54,844 nucleotides of DNA, taken from assembly GCA_937958675.1 (NCBI GenBank), contig CALGND010000024.1, forward strand, positions 1-54,844, in the 5' to 3' direction. Source of the DNA: an uncultured Granulosicoccaceae bacterium. GTDB taxonomy: Bacteria > Pseudomonadota > Gammaproteobacteria > Granulosicoccales > Granulosicoccaceae. The position numbers were made by a program, and so were the translations under genes. The notes below the pieces were generated by a model. The model did not search any database. It saw only the letters and a list, made by a program, of their open reading frames with translations, and had not been told where the DNA came from. The number at the start of each line of letters is the position of its first letter. The stretch's first letter is position 1. Of this stretch, positions 46,130 to 53,369 are shown piece by piece.

Positions 46130-46501
46130 TCACCCTGACTCATCACTATGTCGGCAGACTGCCTCTATGTTGTGCCCATCAGGGTCATACACAAAAGCTG
46201 AGTAGTAAGCAGGCCCGTATTGCGGGCGAAGTCCAGGCTCACCATTGCAACGACCTCCAGCCTCAATAGCAGCTAAATAAAACGCTTGAACAGCGACGTC
46301 AGAGCGCGCTTTAAATGCAACATGCATTCGAGGAATTGGGCTTTTTTCTGGAACAAGCCCGAACTCCCATGAATCGTTTCCAAAACCAATCGCATCCGCA
46401 TCCAGCGCTAGTACGAAGTATTCGAGCTCCCGAAGCACAGTTTCATAAAACTCTCGGCTCTTCTTCAGGTCTGAAACTGGAAGATTAAAATGATCAATCA
46501 T
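46130..46501 (-). CDS. VOC/glyoxalase-fold protein
   Basis: 123 aa from the ATG at 46501; the frame extends to 46540. Two beta-alpha-beta-beta-beta units as in the VOC superfamily: DHFNLPVSDLKKSREFYETVL, HVAFKARSD and FVYDPDGHNIEAVCR (metal-binding Glu/His). Such proteins are glyoxalases, dioxygenases or antibiotic-resistance proteins; activity unknown. Two tight inverted repeats lie between its start and the next gene upstream. Confidence 0.85.
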   Translation of the reverse strand: MIDHFNLPVSDLKKSREFYETVLRELEYFVLALDADAIGFGNDSWEFGLVPEKSPIPRMHVAFKARSDVAVQAFYLAAIEAGGRCNGEPGLRPQYGPAYYSAFVYDPDGHNIEAVCRHSDESG

Positions 46502-46533
46502 CGTTTGATTGTATCCCACGCCCTTCACAAATA

Positions 46534-46578
46534 GTAGCAACCAACAAGTTGCTACCGGTCCATTTTCAAAAATGGACC
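46534..46578. repeat. Two abutting perfect inverted repeats
   Basis: GTAGCAAC, loop, GTTGCTAC (46534-46555) is directly followed by GGTCCATTTT, CA, AAAATGGACC (46557-46578), 33 bp upstream of the VOC start. They could be hairpins in the transcript (terminator of the preceding gene) or operator sites. GTTAGGC at 46633-46639, 21 bp after the preceding gene's stop, is a possible attC core, but I could not see its mate. Confidence 0.5.
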
Positions 46579-46659
46579 ACCTTCAGTTAAACCTACTCTC
46601 ACGTCCAGCATCTATTATCCTGACTTTACTGAGTTAGGCTGATGCTGCGCAATAGACGC

Positions 46660-47124
46660 CTATTGAAGTTCGTCAGTCAGCGCATGCAGCGCATCAACAT
46701 CCAATCCATCCAGATGCATTTCAATTGCAACCCTTTCATCTGCGTCCGGCGAATACGCTCGGATAAGCATTTTCCCATCGATCATGGCTGTCAGACCATC
46801 AGACCCAACTATATATTTTACGCTTCCAATCTCCACTACTTCTGCAATCGACATCTGTGTATTCCAGGTAGCAGCGATGTTTGCAACGAGCTTACTGCCA
46901 ACATCAACTTCTATGACAAAGAGGCGGTCTTCAGCAGGTATAGAATACATGCCAAATGCTTTGACCCCAGAAGCGCCTTTGTGTTTGCTGCCAGTCTGGA
47001 CCGACCACTCCTCAAGCCCTACAGGCATCGACTCCAAGAGGACATCAGCAATGTCACTCGCCGTTGCGGGCAACACCCAAATCAGCAGCGCAAAGATCGT
47101 CGCCATACTTTTGAAGAAATGCAT
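46660..47124 (-). CDS. Exported small protein of unknown function
   Basis: 154 aa from the ATG at 47124, with GGAG ten bases upstream; the longer frame to 47232 would run over the attC-like element. The N-terminus is a signal peptide (MHFFKSMATIFALLIWVL ... ATAS). The mature part is acidic and alpha/beta, with FVIEVDVGSKLVANIA and MIDGKMLIRAYS. No known domain. It is a periplasmic or secreted cassette-like gene flanked by an attC-like site upstream. Confidence 0.7.
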   Translation of the reverse strand: MHFFKSMATIFALLIWVLPATASDIADVLLESMPVGLEEWSVQTGSKHKGASGVKAFGMYSIPAEDRLFVIEVDVGSKLVANIAATWNTQMSIAEVVEIGSVKYIVGSDGLTAMIDGKMLIRAYSPDADERVAIEMHLDGLDVDALHALTDELQ

Positions 47125-47148
47125 AATTTTCTCCGGATTTCGAATTAA

Positions 47149-47254
47149 GTCTAAATACGCCAACATCAGCGATAAACAGTGGTCACGTTCAGTGTGTGTT
47201 CCAGCGTAGCCAGCGTTGCACGCTGAGCGCAATTGTCGGGATTTCTCGCTAAAC
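47149..47254 (-). repeat. attC-like recombination site, long family (site 1)
   Basis: Left part, 47161-47202 on plus, aligns without gaps with 51327-51368 (29 of 42 by hand count), sharing the block GATAAAC. The right part shares TGTCGG..TTT.TCG with the sites ending near 49075 and 51423. The minus-strand ends are a TTTAGC near the stop of the acetyltransferase gene and GATGTTGGCG. The centre has a perfect hairpin CAGCGT, GCA, ACGCTG. Together these are the traits of an integron attC of about 105 bp. Confidence 0.6.
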
Positions 47255-47761
47255 CAACTTAGCCATTATGTGCAAATCAACATAACCACTCTCTAGACGT
47301 ACGGCGTCCCGCTTCGTACCCTCAAGTACAAATCCAAACTTCTTATACAAGCTCAATGCGTGAACATTAGTAACCATCACTGATAATTCTAGGCGATGGG
47401 CTCCCGCTGCCCTTGCCCAGTCTTGTAATCCATTCAGCAATTTAAAACCCCACCCCTTACCAGCATGGCTTTGCCGAATTGCCAATACCAGCTCCGCGTT
47501 ATGACTATCTCTTCGCAGCTCGCTGCGTCGGCCCGCACCAAAGCCGACTATCGAATTCAGCTCACTATCCTCTAACGCCAATATTTGAACGAAGTCCGAA
47601 TGCTGTGCATTCTTCAATCGCTTCTCTTGCTCCTTTAGAGACACTGTCCTTTCGCCTGGTTCGAACAATAGAAATTCTGTTTCCGAATCGAGCACATCCC
47701 AGAGATCTAAAAACGCTTGTGCATCTAGGGGAACTGCTGGACGAATATTTAATTGGGACAT
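47249..47761 (-). CDS. GNAT acetyltransferase (cassette-like)
   Basis: 170 aa from the ATG at 47761 (AGGAAGC upstream). The GNAT core is seen in ELVLAIRQSHAGKGWGFKLL (acetyl-CoA loop, Q/R-x-x-G-x-G/A) and VTNVHALSLYKKFGFVLEGTKRDAV near the end, as in RimI/PhnO-type enzymes. Its TAG stop lies inside the attC-like element, as is usual for integron cassettes. Substrate unknown. Confidence 0.86.
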   Translation of the reverse strand: MSQLNIRPAVPLDAQAFLDLWDVLDSETEFLLFEPGERTVSLKEQEKRLKNAQHSDFVQILALEDSELNSIVGFGAGRRSELRRDSHNAELVLAIRQSHAGKGWGFKLLNGLQDWARAAGAHRLELSVMVTNVHALSLYKKFGFVLEGTKRDAVRLESGYVDLHIMAKLV

Positions 47762-47840
47762 TAAGCTTCCTAGCTTCTTTCTGTTGCTAAAACTTAGGCG
47801 ATTAAATGTCAAACTTCTCTATAAATCACAGAGCTGAAAT

Positions 47841-48677
47841 CTAACGCGCAAGAACCTCTTGCACTGCGTCATCAATTGCGGCTCGCAGGACTTTAGGCGG
47901 AATTGACATTAAGTCTTCAAAGTCGGGTGGCATTTTCCACTCTCCATCTACTGGCTCTCTGCGGTTTATAATATTGTTGTATAAGGGTTTGTCTACGCCG
48001 CGCTGGAATAAACTCACTCGTATTGCAGCCGTCCCCATCGGCGGTTCCAAGGCAACACTAATAGGAATGGAGTAGCGCCTGTCTACGCCATATCGCAATA
48101 GTTCAACGGTAAAAAGAAAATCAGTGTCTAGTTCGTTTATCAGTGGCTGGAAATCGAAATTGCCAGAAATCCCTTCGCCTAAACCGTTGACTCGCACAGA
48201 TTGGTATTTCTTCTCACCTCTATTATATTCTGAGTAAAAGAATGAAGATGCCATGCCGCGCTTTTCAAGGTTCCACACTACAAGCGGATCTGGACGAACC
48301 TGAACCTCGAGCCCAAGATTGGTCATCAGCGGCGCTAACTTGCCCTGCAGCTCCTGGCGAATGGTGTCTGCGGGATTGAGAGTTTTAACCTTGGCGCTAA
48401 TTTCATCGTGGAGACCTACGGATCTTGCCAATCCCGATGAGCCATAATCTTCGTAGATACCTTCGTTAAGAGGTGTCGACCCACTGGAACATTTGGCCAT
48501 CAGTGTATCCATATTGCTGCAAGGCAAGGCGTAAACAAAAGCAATTTTACTCCCACTGCGTAGAGCGCCAGAAGGCACTTCATCCATTATCACGAATTGT
48601 TTTGTACAACCAGTAAGAAAAAAGACGACTAGAAGTGCGGCTGAGCATCGGCCGGTAATTATGTTTTTAAGCTGCAT
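47841..48677 (-). CDS. Lipoprotein of unknown function
   Basis: 278 aa from the ATG at 48677; the frame opens with TTG at 48689. The lipoprotein signal is MQLKNIITGRC..., hydrophobic core, lipobox FLTGC. The rest is soluble with DTLMAKCSSG, MTNLGLEVQVRPDPLVVW and LLRYGVDRRYSIP. A small hairpin (48691-48712) lies just before the start. It is probably anchored in the outer membrane. No family recognised. Confidence 0.7.
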   Translation of the reverse strand: MQLKNIITGRCSAALLVVFFLTGCTKQFVIMDEVPSGALRSGSKIAFVYALPCSNMDTLMAKCSSGSTPLNEGIYEDYGSSGLARSVGLHDEISAKVKTLNPADTIRQELQGKLAPLMTNLGLEVQVRPDPLVVWNLEKRGMASSFFYSEYNRGEKKYQSVRVNGLGEGISGNFDFQPLINELDTDFLFTVELLRYGVDRRYSIPISVALEPPMGTAAIRVSLFQRGVDKPLYNNIINRREPVDGEWKMPPDFEDLMSIPPKVLRAAIDDAVQEVLAR

Positions 48678-48690
48678 GAAAAAAACCAAA

Positions 48691-48712
48691 GATCATCCAT
48701 ATTCGGATGATC
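48691..48712. promoter_or_regulatory. Perfect inverted repeat just before the lipoprotein start
   Basis: GATCATCC, loop ATATTC, GGATGATC, 13 bp before the ATG at 48677. In the mRNA it would form a hairpin close to the ribosome-binding site; on DNA it could be an operator. Confidence 0.5.
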
Positions 48713-48887
48713 AGTCTACCTTAGATCGAGTAACTCAAGAAAGAGCTGGAGCTAAATTGGAACAGATTATCTGTAACATTTGATTAATCTAGTCAAATTA
48801 TCGGGTAAACCCTAGTTGGCACCCGGTGTGTCATATGCGAAATAAAATCATATCTTTTTAAAAAATTATGATCCTAGAAACTACCGT

Positions 48888-48936
48888 ATAACACACAACG
48901 TGAGCAGCAGTTAATTGTTCCACGCCTGTGTTAGGT
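48888..48936 (-). repeat. attC-like recombination site, short family (site 2)
   Basis: TAACACA (48889-48895) and TGTGTTA (48927-48933) are exact inverted ends. The 47-bp core aligns without gaps with 52090-52136, 35 of 47 bases identical by hand count. On the minus strand it begins ACCTAAC (fits RYYYAAC) and contains GTGGAAC, then TGCTCAC, the L-box-like inner arms. It sits between the methyltransferase and lipoprotein genes. Confidence 0.62.
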
Positions 48937-48982
48937 TTCAGACTTCCAATATATAAAAAATATTTCAGTAGCTCCAATCTAC

Positions 48983-49075
48983 GCGCGTCGATAGAGTTCA
49001 TACTCAATTTTCGAATGGATGCCCCTACCTATTGCTCGCCGAGCGCAGCTGTCGGTGTTCATCAACCCGATAAGC
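48983..49075 (-). repeat. attC-like recombination site, long family (site 3)
   Basis: The right end (40-50 bp) aligns ungapped with 51388-51423: 27 of 36 bases by hand count, including CTGTCGGTGTT. The left end is less clear; CGTCGATAGAG resembles AACGATAAAC of the other sites. The right terminus is GATAAGC, degenerate relative to GTTAGGC. It lies 15 bp after the methyltransferase stop codon, minus orientation, and only 46 bp from the short site, so no gene fits between them. Confidence 0.5.
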
Positions 49076-49089
49076 TTGGGCGAAGTAAA

Positions 49090-49917
49090 CTACAACTTTC
49101 GAGCAATGATCTCTGTTGGCTCTACCAAGCCATCAAAAACTGCTTGAGAGAAATTCTGCATTTTATCCTTGATACTAGGACCAACCAGTAGATGTAAGCC
49201 TATTGCAGGGGGACCATCGGCTTCCTTTGCTGTTTCCAGCATGTTTCGAAAAAATGATGCCGCAAATTCGCCACGCCCAACCGTTTTCTCAATACTGAAA
49301 CCAGCTCCTTCTAGGTATTCTTCATAACTCTCCACCGGCTCAAGAAAACTCATCGATTGATTAGTGGCCCATGGCACTGGAAATTTTATTTGAGTTGGTT
49401 TTTTCACCATAACATCATAGATGGCAAACTCTGCTCCCTGCTTTAGCACACGAGCAGCCTCTGAAAATAGTGTGGCTTTGTCTTCAACATTCATTCCTAC
49501 ATGAAGCATTACAGCGAGATCAAATGCGTTACTCTCACTGTTGATATTATTTGCATCGCCGCATTGAAGACTAATCCGATCTTCAAGGGAAACCCATTGA
49601 TTCAGTATTTTTCCAGCTTCAATGTATTCCTCGGTGAGATCTATTCCACTCACCGTAGCAGTAGTTCGGTCCGCTAGAAAACGACTAGTACCACCAATAC
49701 CGCATCCAATATCTAATATACATTCATAGGTATCAATTTGAAGATCTTCCAACAAATGCTCAGTCGCGGCTCGGCCACCAGTATGAAATTCATCAACGGG
49801 TCCGAGATCATCAACCGATACTTTTGCCACACCAATACCAGCTCTATCTAAACCGGAGAGGATACTATCTATGATTTTAGTATTTGAATAGTGTGAAGCT
49901 ACTTGATTGTCTTCCAT
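49090..49917 (-). CDS. SAM-dependent methyltransferase (UbiE-like class I)
   Basis: 275 aa from the ATG at 49917; the frame opens with TTG at 49929. The SAM motif ILDIGCGIGGTSRFLA is followed by TVSGIDLTEEYIE (acidic loop), AVMLHVGMNVEDK and LKQGAEFAIYDVMV. This is the methyltransferase_11/UbiE type acting on small molecules such as quinones, sarcosine or phosphoethanolamine; substrate unknown. It is followed on the minus strand by attC-like sites. Confidence 0.87.
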   Translation of the reverse strand: MEDNQVASHYSNTKIIDSILSGLDRAGIGVAKVSVDDLGPVDEFHTGGRAATEHLLEDLQIDTYECILDIGCGIGGTSRFLADRTTATVSGIDLTEEYIEAGKILNQWVSLEDRISLQCGDANNINSESNAFDLAVMLHVGMNVEDKATLFSEAARVLKQGAEFAIYDVMVKKPTQIKFPVPWATNQSMSFLEPVESYEEYLEGAGFSIEKTVGRGEFAASFFRNMLETAKEADGPPAIGLHLLVGPSIKDKMQNFSQAVFDGLVEPTEIIARKL

Positions 49918-50206
49918 CGAACCATCCAATAGGTAATGAAAACAGCGTATATCGTTAGATTATAAGAAGCAATCCTCAGACTATCACGATGTCAAAGACA
50001 AGCCTAAGATCAACGGTAGAATCCACGATTACTTACGCTGGAGGCTGGCGTGGGTTGTGGGCAGAGCCCACGTCCCCGGACAGAGCCCAGTGTTTGCTAC
50101 ATTGCCCCGTTACACCGGACCGTTTGATATTTTTGTCGCAAATATACAATACAACAGGGGTTCAATCTATTTAAGCTCGGGCATCTAAACCTATGAACCG
50201 ATCATT
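49918..50206. other. Intergenic region with a short hairpin
   Basis: 289 bp between the divergent methyltransferase and VOC genes. GTGGGC, AGA, GCCCAC (50057-50071) is a perfect hairpin of a kind common in dispersed bacterial repeats; no other copy is in the window. No ORF with known motifs. Promoters for both genes should be here. Confidence 0.45.
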
Positions 50207-50590
50207 ATGAAGCTTAAATATACAATTTTGTACGTGGAAAGCGTTGCTGCAACTCTAAAATTTTATGAAAATGCCTTCGGCTTCAAAACAAAATTTCTAC
50301 ACGAAGAAGGAGACTACGGCGAGCTCGAAACAGGAGAAACAACGTTGTCGTTTTCATCCCTAAAACTAATGTCTGAGCTTGGCAAGAATCCGCAAAAGCC
50401 TAGCTCATTGTCACCTGTTTTTGAAATTGCGTTTGAAACAACAGACGTAAGTAAATGGTTAGATCAAGCAATCCAACACGGTGCTACCTTAGTGCAAGAC
50501 GTAAAACTGGAGCCATGGGGGCAAACAACATCATACGTTTCCGATATTAATGGCTTTCTAGTTGAAATATGCTCCCCAGTACGACAATAA
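50207..50590 (+). CDS. VOC/glyoxalase family protein
   Basis: 127 aa and the only plus-strand gene in this stretch. Two VOC half-domains: KYTILYVESVAATLKFYENAFGFKT and PVFEIAFETTD, ending in YVSDINGFLVEICSP with the metal Glu. It resembles bleomycin-resistance/glyoxalase-like proteins. It converges with the AraC-type regulator gene, with 6 bp between stops. The pair may have arrived as one two-gene cassette with inverted orientation. Confidence 0.87.
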   Translation: MKLKYTILYVESVAATLKFYENAFGFKTKFLHEEGDYGELETGETTLSFSSLKLMSELGKNPQKPSSLSPVFEIAFETTDVSKWLDQAIQHGATLVQDVKLEPWGQTTSYVSDINGFLVEICSPVRQ

Positions 50591-50596
50591 TTCGGG

Positions 50597-51271
50597 CTAT
50601 CCATACCCTGCCTCAAGCAAAGCGCTGCGAATGTAATCATCCTTTATAAGTTGACCGGGAGTTTTTCCAAACCACCGTTTCATTTCACGGATCATGTGCG
50701 ATTGATCCGTAAAACCCGCGTCCAGCGCAGCAACGCCCAAGCTTTCTGTCTCATACAGCGATCTGGCTGTTCTTCGGATTCGAGCTAACGAGAACCAAAA
50801 ATATGGTGACCGCCCTGTGCCAGATTTTACAAGCCTCTCCAAAGTCCGAAGCGACACGCCCAACTCTTTTGCACTACCCAGTACACCCCGTTTTTCAGAC
50901 TCCAGGCATTGCAACGCGCTAGACAGGTTATCCAGCTCAAAACAGAATTCGCCCAATTGATCTGTTCCAAATATTTCAGCCGGATCTCTGTCTTGTAGCC
51001 AAGAGCTTAACTCAGCTTGTCGGATTTGAATTCCTGGACGCAATCTCAGGCCACGTATACGCTTGCCTCTAGATGTAGAAACAGCATATGTGGATTGACT
51101 TAATTCCGATATGAACAACTTTGGAGCATGCCCATCACACTCTTCCACAATAATGTCACGACATCCATCAGGCAGCACATCTGTACAGCACGCTTCATAC
51201 GAAGTGAATGTCCATTCAGAAATCATCAAAGCCGATTGCGAGCTCAGGCAGTTGTAGTCGTATGCAGTCAT
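50597..51271 (-). CDS. AraC-family transcriptional regulator
   Basis: 224 aa. The C-terminal AraC DNA-binding domain has LGVSLRTLERLVKSGTGRSP, and then VAALDAGFTDQSHMIREMKRWFGKTPGQL. The N-terminal sensor part is short, with WTFTSYEACCTDVLPDGCRD, as in the DUF6597-type regulators. Probable target: the adjoining VOC gene. It starts just downstream of an attC-like element, minus strand. Confidence 0.88.
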   Translation of the reverse strand: MTAYDYNCLSSQSALMISEWTFTSYEACCTDVLPDGCRDIIVEECDGHAPKLFISELSQSTYAVSTSRGKRIRGLRLRPGIQIRQAELSSWLQDRDPAEIFGTDQLGEFCFELDNLSSALQCLESEKRGVLGSAKELGVSLRTLERLVKSGTGRSPYFWFSLARIRRTARSLYETESLGVAALDAGFTDQSHMIREMKRWFGKTPGQLIKDDYIRSALLEAGYG

Positions 51272-51322
51272 CTGGCTGTTAATTTAACATGTCTATAGCA
51301 GCGCTTGAAGTTGATTGTGCGG

Positions 51323-51423
51323 TCTAATATCAACGATAAACTGCAGTTGCATTCGGCGCGTGTTCTGACGTATTCATGGTTACGCGGCGAGCTTTCCTGT
51401 CGGTGTTTATCGACCGGTTAGGC
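51323..51423 (-). repeat. attC-like recombination site, long family (site 4)
   Basis: Terminal inverted parts: TCTAATATCAACGATAAAC on the left and GTTTATCGACCGGTTAGGC on the right, with GATAAAC/GTTTATC exactly paired. The right end is a perfect core GTTAGGC (51417-51423). The stop codon of the DUF6429-DUF4440 gene lies in this core, as in integron cassettes. Homologous stretches occur at 47161-47202 and 49040-49075. About 101 bp, like the VCR-type attC sites in length. Confidence 0.62.
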
Positions 51424-52014
51424 GTCATTATGATGAGCTGTCCCTTGGTGATACAGCAACTGCCACTTACTGTCCTCATAAACCCAAGTAGATGTACGGA
51501 AAGCCGTTTCTACATGCGAATCATAACGAACATTCGACTCATAGGTTGTTAGTGCACATCCATTTGCAAGCTTTTGAACTCTATACCCGGGCAGCGGCAA
51601 AGTCGCTTCGAATGGCTTTACGCTAACAGGAAAGAAATCGCCTCGAGAATACCTACGACCGGAACGCCCAACTTCAACAAATTCTGTATGTAAATGAGCA
51701 TCAAACCAATCAGCATCGCCACGCAACGCATACGTCCACATACCCTCTTCTAACTGTTTTATATCTTCAACACTCGGCTCAATATTAAGGTATCTATTTT
51801 GAGCCTCTAAAGCCAAAGACAGACCGGCTTTAGAAATCGATACAGACTTAGCCTTACCTACAGGATTATCTATCCATCCTTTCTGATGCATAGTATCTAG
51901 CACATCCCAATCAATACCTTTCCATGCTCGCACTCCCCCAGCGTGATCGGTGTGCTGCGTTAAGGCAAGAACAGCTAACGCGATCTCTGCAGTCTTATCG
52001 ATATCGATAGTCAT
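51418..52014 (-). CDS. DUF6429 - SnoaL/DUF4440 fusion protein
   Basis: 198 aa from the ATG at 52014, with GAGG 13 bases upstream; the frame opens with TTG at 52035. The N-terminus is DUF6429: ALAVLALTQHT, then AWKGIDWDVLDTMHQKGW and NPVGKAKSVSISKAG. The C-terminus is a DUF4440/SnoaL NTF2-fold domain: EEGMWTYALRGDADWF, HTEFVEVGRSG, STWVYEDSKWQLLYHQGT. Both parts are common in cassette arrays, but this fusion is unusual. Its TAA stop overlaps the attC-like site core. Role unknown. Confidence 0.78.
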   Translation of the reverse strand: MTIDIDKTAEIALAVLALTQHTDHAGGVRAWKGIDWDVLDTMHQKGWIDNPVGKAKSVSISKAGLSLALEAQNRYLNIEPSVEDIKQLEEGMWTYALRGDADWFDAHLHTEFVEVGRSGRRYSRGDFFPVSVKPFEATLPLPGYRVQKLANGCALTTYESNVRYDSHVETAFRTSTWVYEDSKWQLLYHQGTAHHNDA

Positions 52015-52086
52015 ACGATAACTTACCTCAATCAAAAAAATTTTTCAGCGCAATATCTTGCCATCTTGCATCAGCAGTGAGATGAC

Positions 52087-52137
52087 GCCTAACATCCACG
52101 GTGAGCTGCAAGTGATTGCTCCACGCCGCAGTTAGGC
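52087..52137 (-). repeat. attC-like recombination site, short family (site 5)
   Basis: The ends are perfectly inverted, GCCTAAC (52087-52093) and GTTAGGC (52131-52137). Both fit the integron core rule RYYYAAC...GTTRRRY. The inner arms on the minus strand (GTGGAGC and GCTCAC) pair with one extra G unpaired, the extrahelical base expected in attC. It starts 71 bp after the TPR-like gene stop and 73 bp before the next gene start, in cassette order on the minus strand. Confidence 0.72.
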
Positions 52138-52207
52138 ATGCATCGCGATAATTACCCTATCGAATTTCAAGTACCTCGAATGATTTGTCGTTGTAGCTAG
52201 TTCGCCA

Positions 52208-52693
52208 CTAACTCGGAAGAAAATCTCCCCAGTTACCACTTTTCAAATCACCCATAAAAAGATCTCGATCCTTTTCATTAGATATTTTCATCCCCGATTT
52301 TAAGGCCCTGTCATAGTAGCGCTGCGCTTTTCCAGTCTCACCATTTAGGGCGTAAGACCTCGCCAGTGCTTCGTCTGCATAAGCAAAGTCGAAATCCTGA
52401 AACCCTGCCGACTCACTATGGGTAATTTCAAAGCATTTTAATGCATGAAACAACGATGACTCGTTCATTTCCAATTTGCTATACGCTCTGGAGATCAGCC
52501 ATTCACCTCTCTGCTTATTAACTACATCACCTACGATCGCCCAATGATAAGAGGAGGCAAATACAGTGTAAAGAAGCAGGTCCTTTTCATCTTGAGACAA
52601 ATTGCCTCGTTCCAATAGTTTCCAGGCTTCACCATTCGCCTGACGGGCAAATAATAAATGTGATTCGTTTAAGGTATATTTCGCGTCTGACAT
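52208..52693 (-). CDS. Tetratricopeptide-like small protein (cassette gene)
   Basis: 161 aa from the ATG at 52693, with GAGAGAG just before it. An ATG at 52708 gives 166 aa and is the alternative. The protein is all-helical: HLLFARQANGEAWKLLERGN, QRGEWLISRAYSKL, ALKCFEITHSESAGFQDFDF and YALNGETGKAQRYYDRALKSG, and it ends MGDLKSGNWGDF. This matches a known type of uncharacterised cassette protein. Probably a cytoplasmic scaffold. An attC-like site follows its stop by 71 bp. Confidence 0.78.
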   Translation of the reverse strand: MSDAKYTLNESHLLFARQANGEAWKLLERGNLSQDEKDLLLYTVFASSYHWAIVGDVVNKQRGEWLISRAYSKLEMNESSLFHALKCFEITHSESAGFQDFDFAYADEALARSYALNGETGKAQRYYDRALKSGMKISNEKDRDLFMGDLKSGNWGDFLPS

Positions 52694-52805
52694 CTCTCTC
52701 AACAACATCCTTACCCAGCGAATTGAAATAAGGCTTGCGACCTAGAAGTATTAAATTTTTCTAGTCGTCACAAGACTACACTATCCCTCAACCAAACTAT
52801 TAATG

Positions 52806-53267
52806 TTACTTGACACCTCGACCAGCCTCGGCAATCCAATGATACTCGACATCAGGCATTGACTCAGGTGGCGGGCTCAAACCATAACCCACTACCACAA
52901 ACCCACGCTCTTCATAAAATGTACACGCGCGTTTATTCTGTTGGTGAGTCTTTAGACTCAAACCTCTCGGATATAGCATTTTAGCGTGATTTATGAATTC
53001 CGAACCCACACCCTTGCCTTGGCTGTTTGGATCAACATACAATCGATCGATAAAGCTCGCATCCATTGCCATGAAGCCGACTATTTCTCGGTTAATTTCG
53101 TATACCCATACTTTGCATCTATCTTGAATAAAACGACGGAACACATCTATTGCTTTCTGCTCGTTTAGCTCCTGGAACGCATGTAGGTATTGATACTCCG
53201 CTTGCCCAGAGCGAAGCCACACGTTCGCCGTATCAGTTAAATCTGTACTTGTATACTCTCGAATCAT
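52806..53267 (-). CDS. GNAT acetyltransferase
   Basis: 153 aa. The GNAT core reads FIDRLYVDPNSQGKGVGSEF (acetyl-CoA pyrophosphate loop) and then HQQNKRACTFYEERGFVVVGYG near the C-terminus. This is the YjaB/PhnO-type N-acetyltransferase of many cassette arrays. Substrate unknown. No clear attC-like site was found between it and the TPR-like gene. Confidence 0.86.
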   Translation of the reverse strand: MIREYTSTDLTDTANVWLRSGQAEYQYLHAFQELNEQKAIDVFRRFIQDRCKVWVYEINREIVGFMAMDASFIDRLYVDPNSQGKGVGSEFINHAKMLYPRGLSLKTHQQNKRACTFYEERGFVVVGYGLSPPPESMPDVEYHWIAEAGRGVK

Positions 53268-53369
53268 TATCCCGTAGCGGCGTCATGTATACGTTAGCGC
53301 TGTAAAGAAATCTTCTTTACCACTAATAACTGTTTCGTCGTCTGAACCACGAACATAGTAATACTCTAA

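Noticed and set aside
46642..47148. Plus-strand ORF of 168 codons over the exported-protein gene
   Set aside because: The minus-strand reading has a good signal peptide and GGAG before its ATG; the plus reading is rich in Cys/His/Arg like an antisense shadow.
47762..47840. Possible attC between the lipoprotein and acetyltransferase genes
   Set aside because: CTTAGGCG and CTAACG are present but do not form inverted ends or align with either family.
53268..53369. Possible attC between the OYE and GNAT genes
   Set aside because: GCGGCGTCATGTATACGTTAGCGC contains GTTAGC, but no inverted mate or similarity to the other sites was found.
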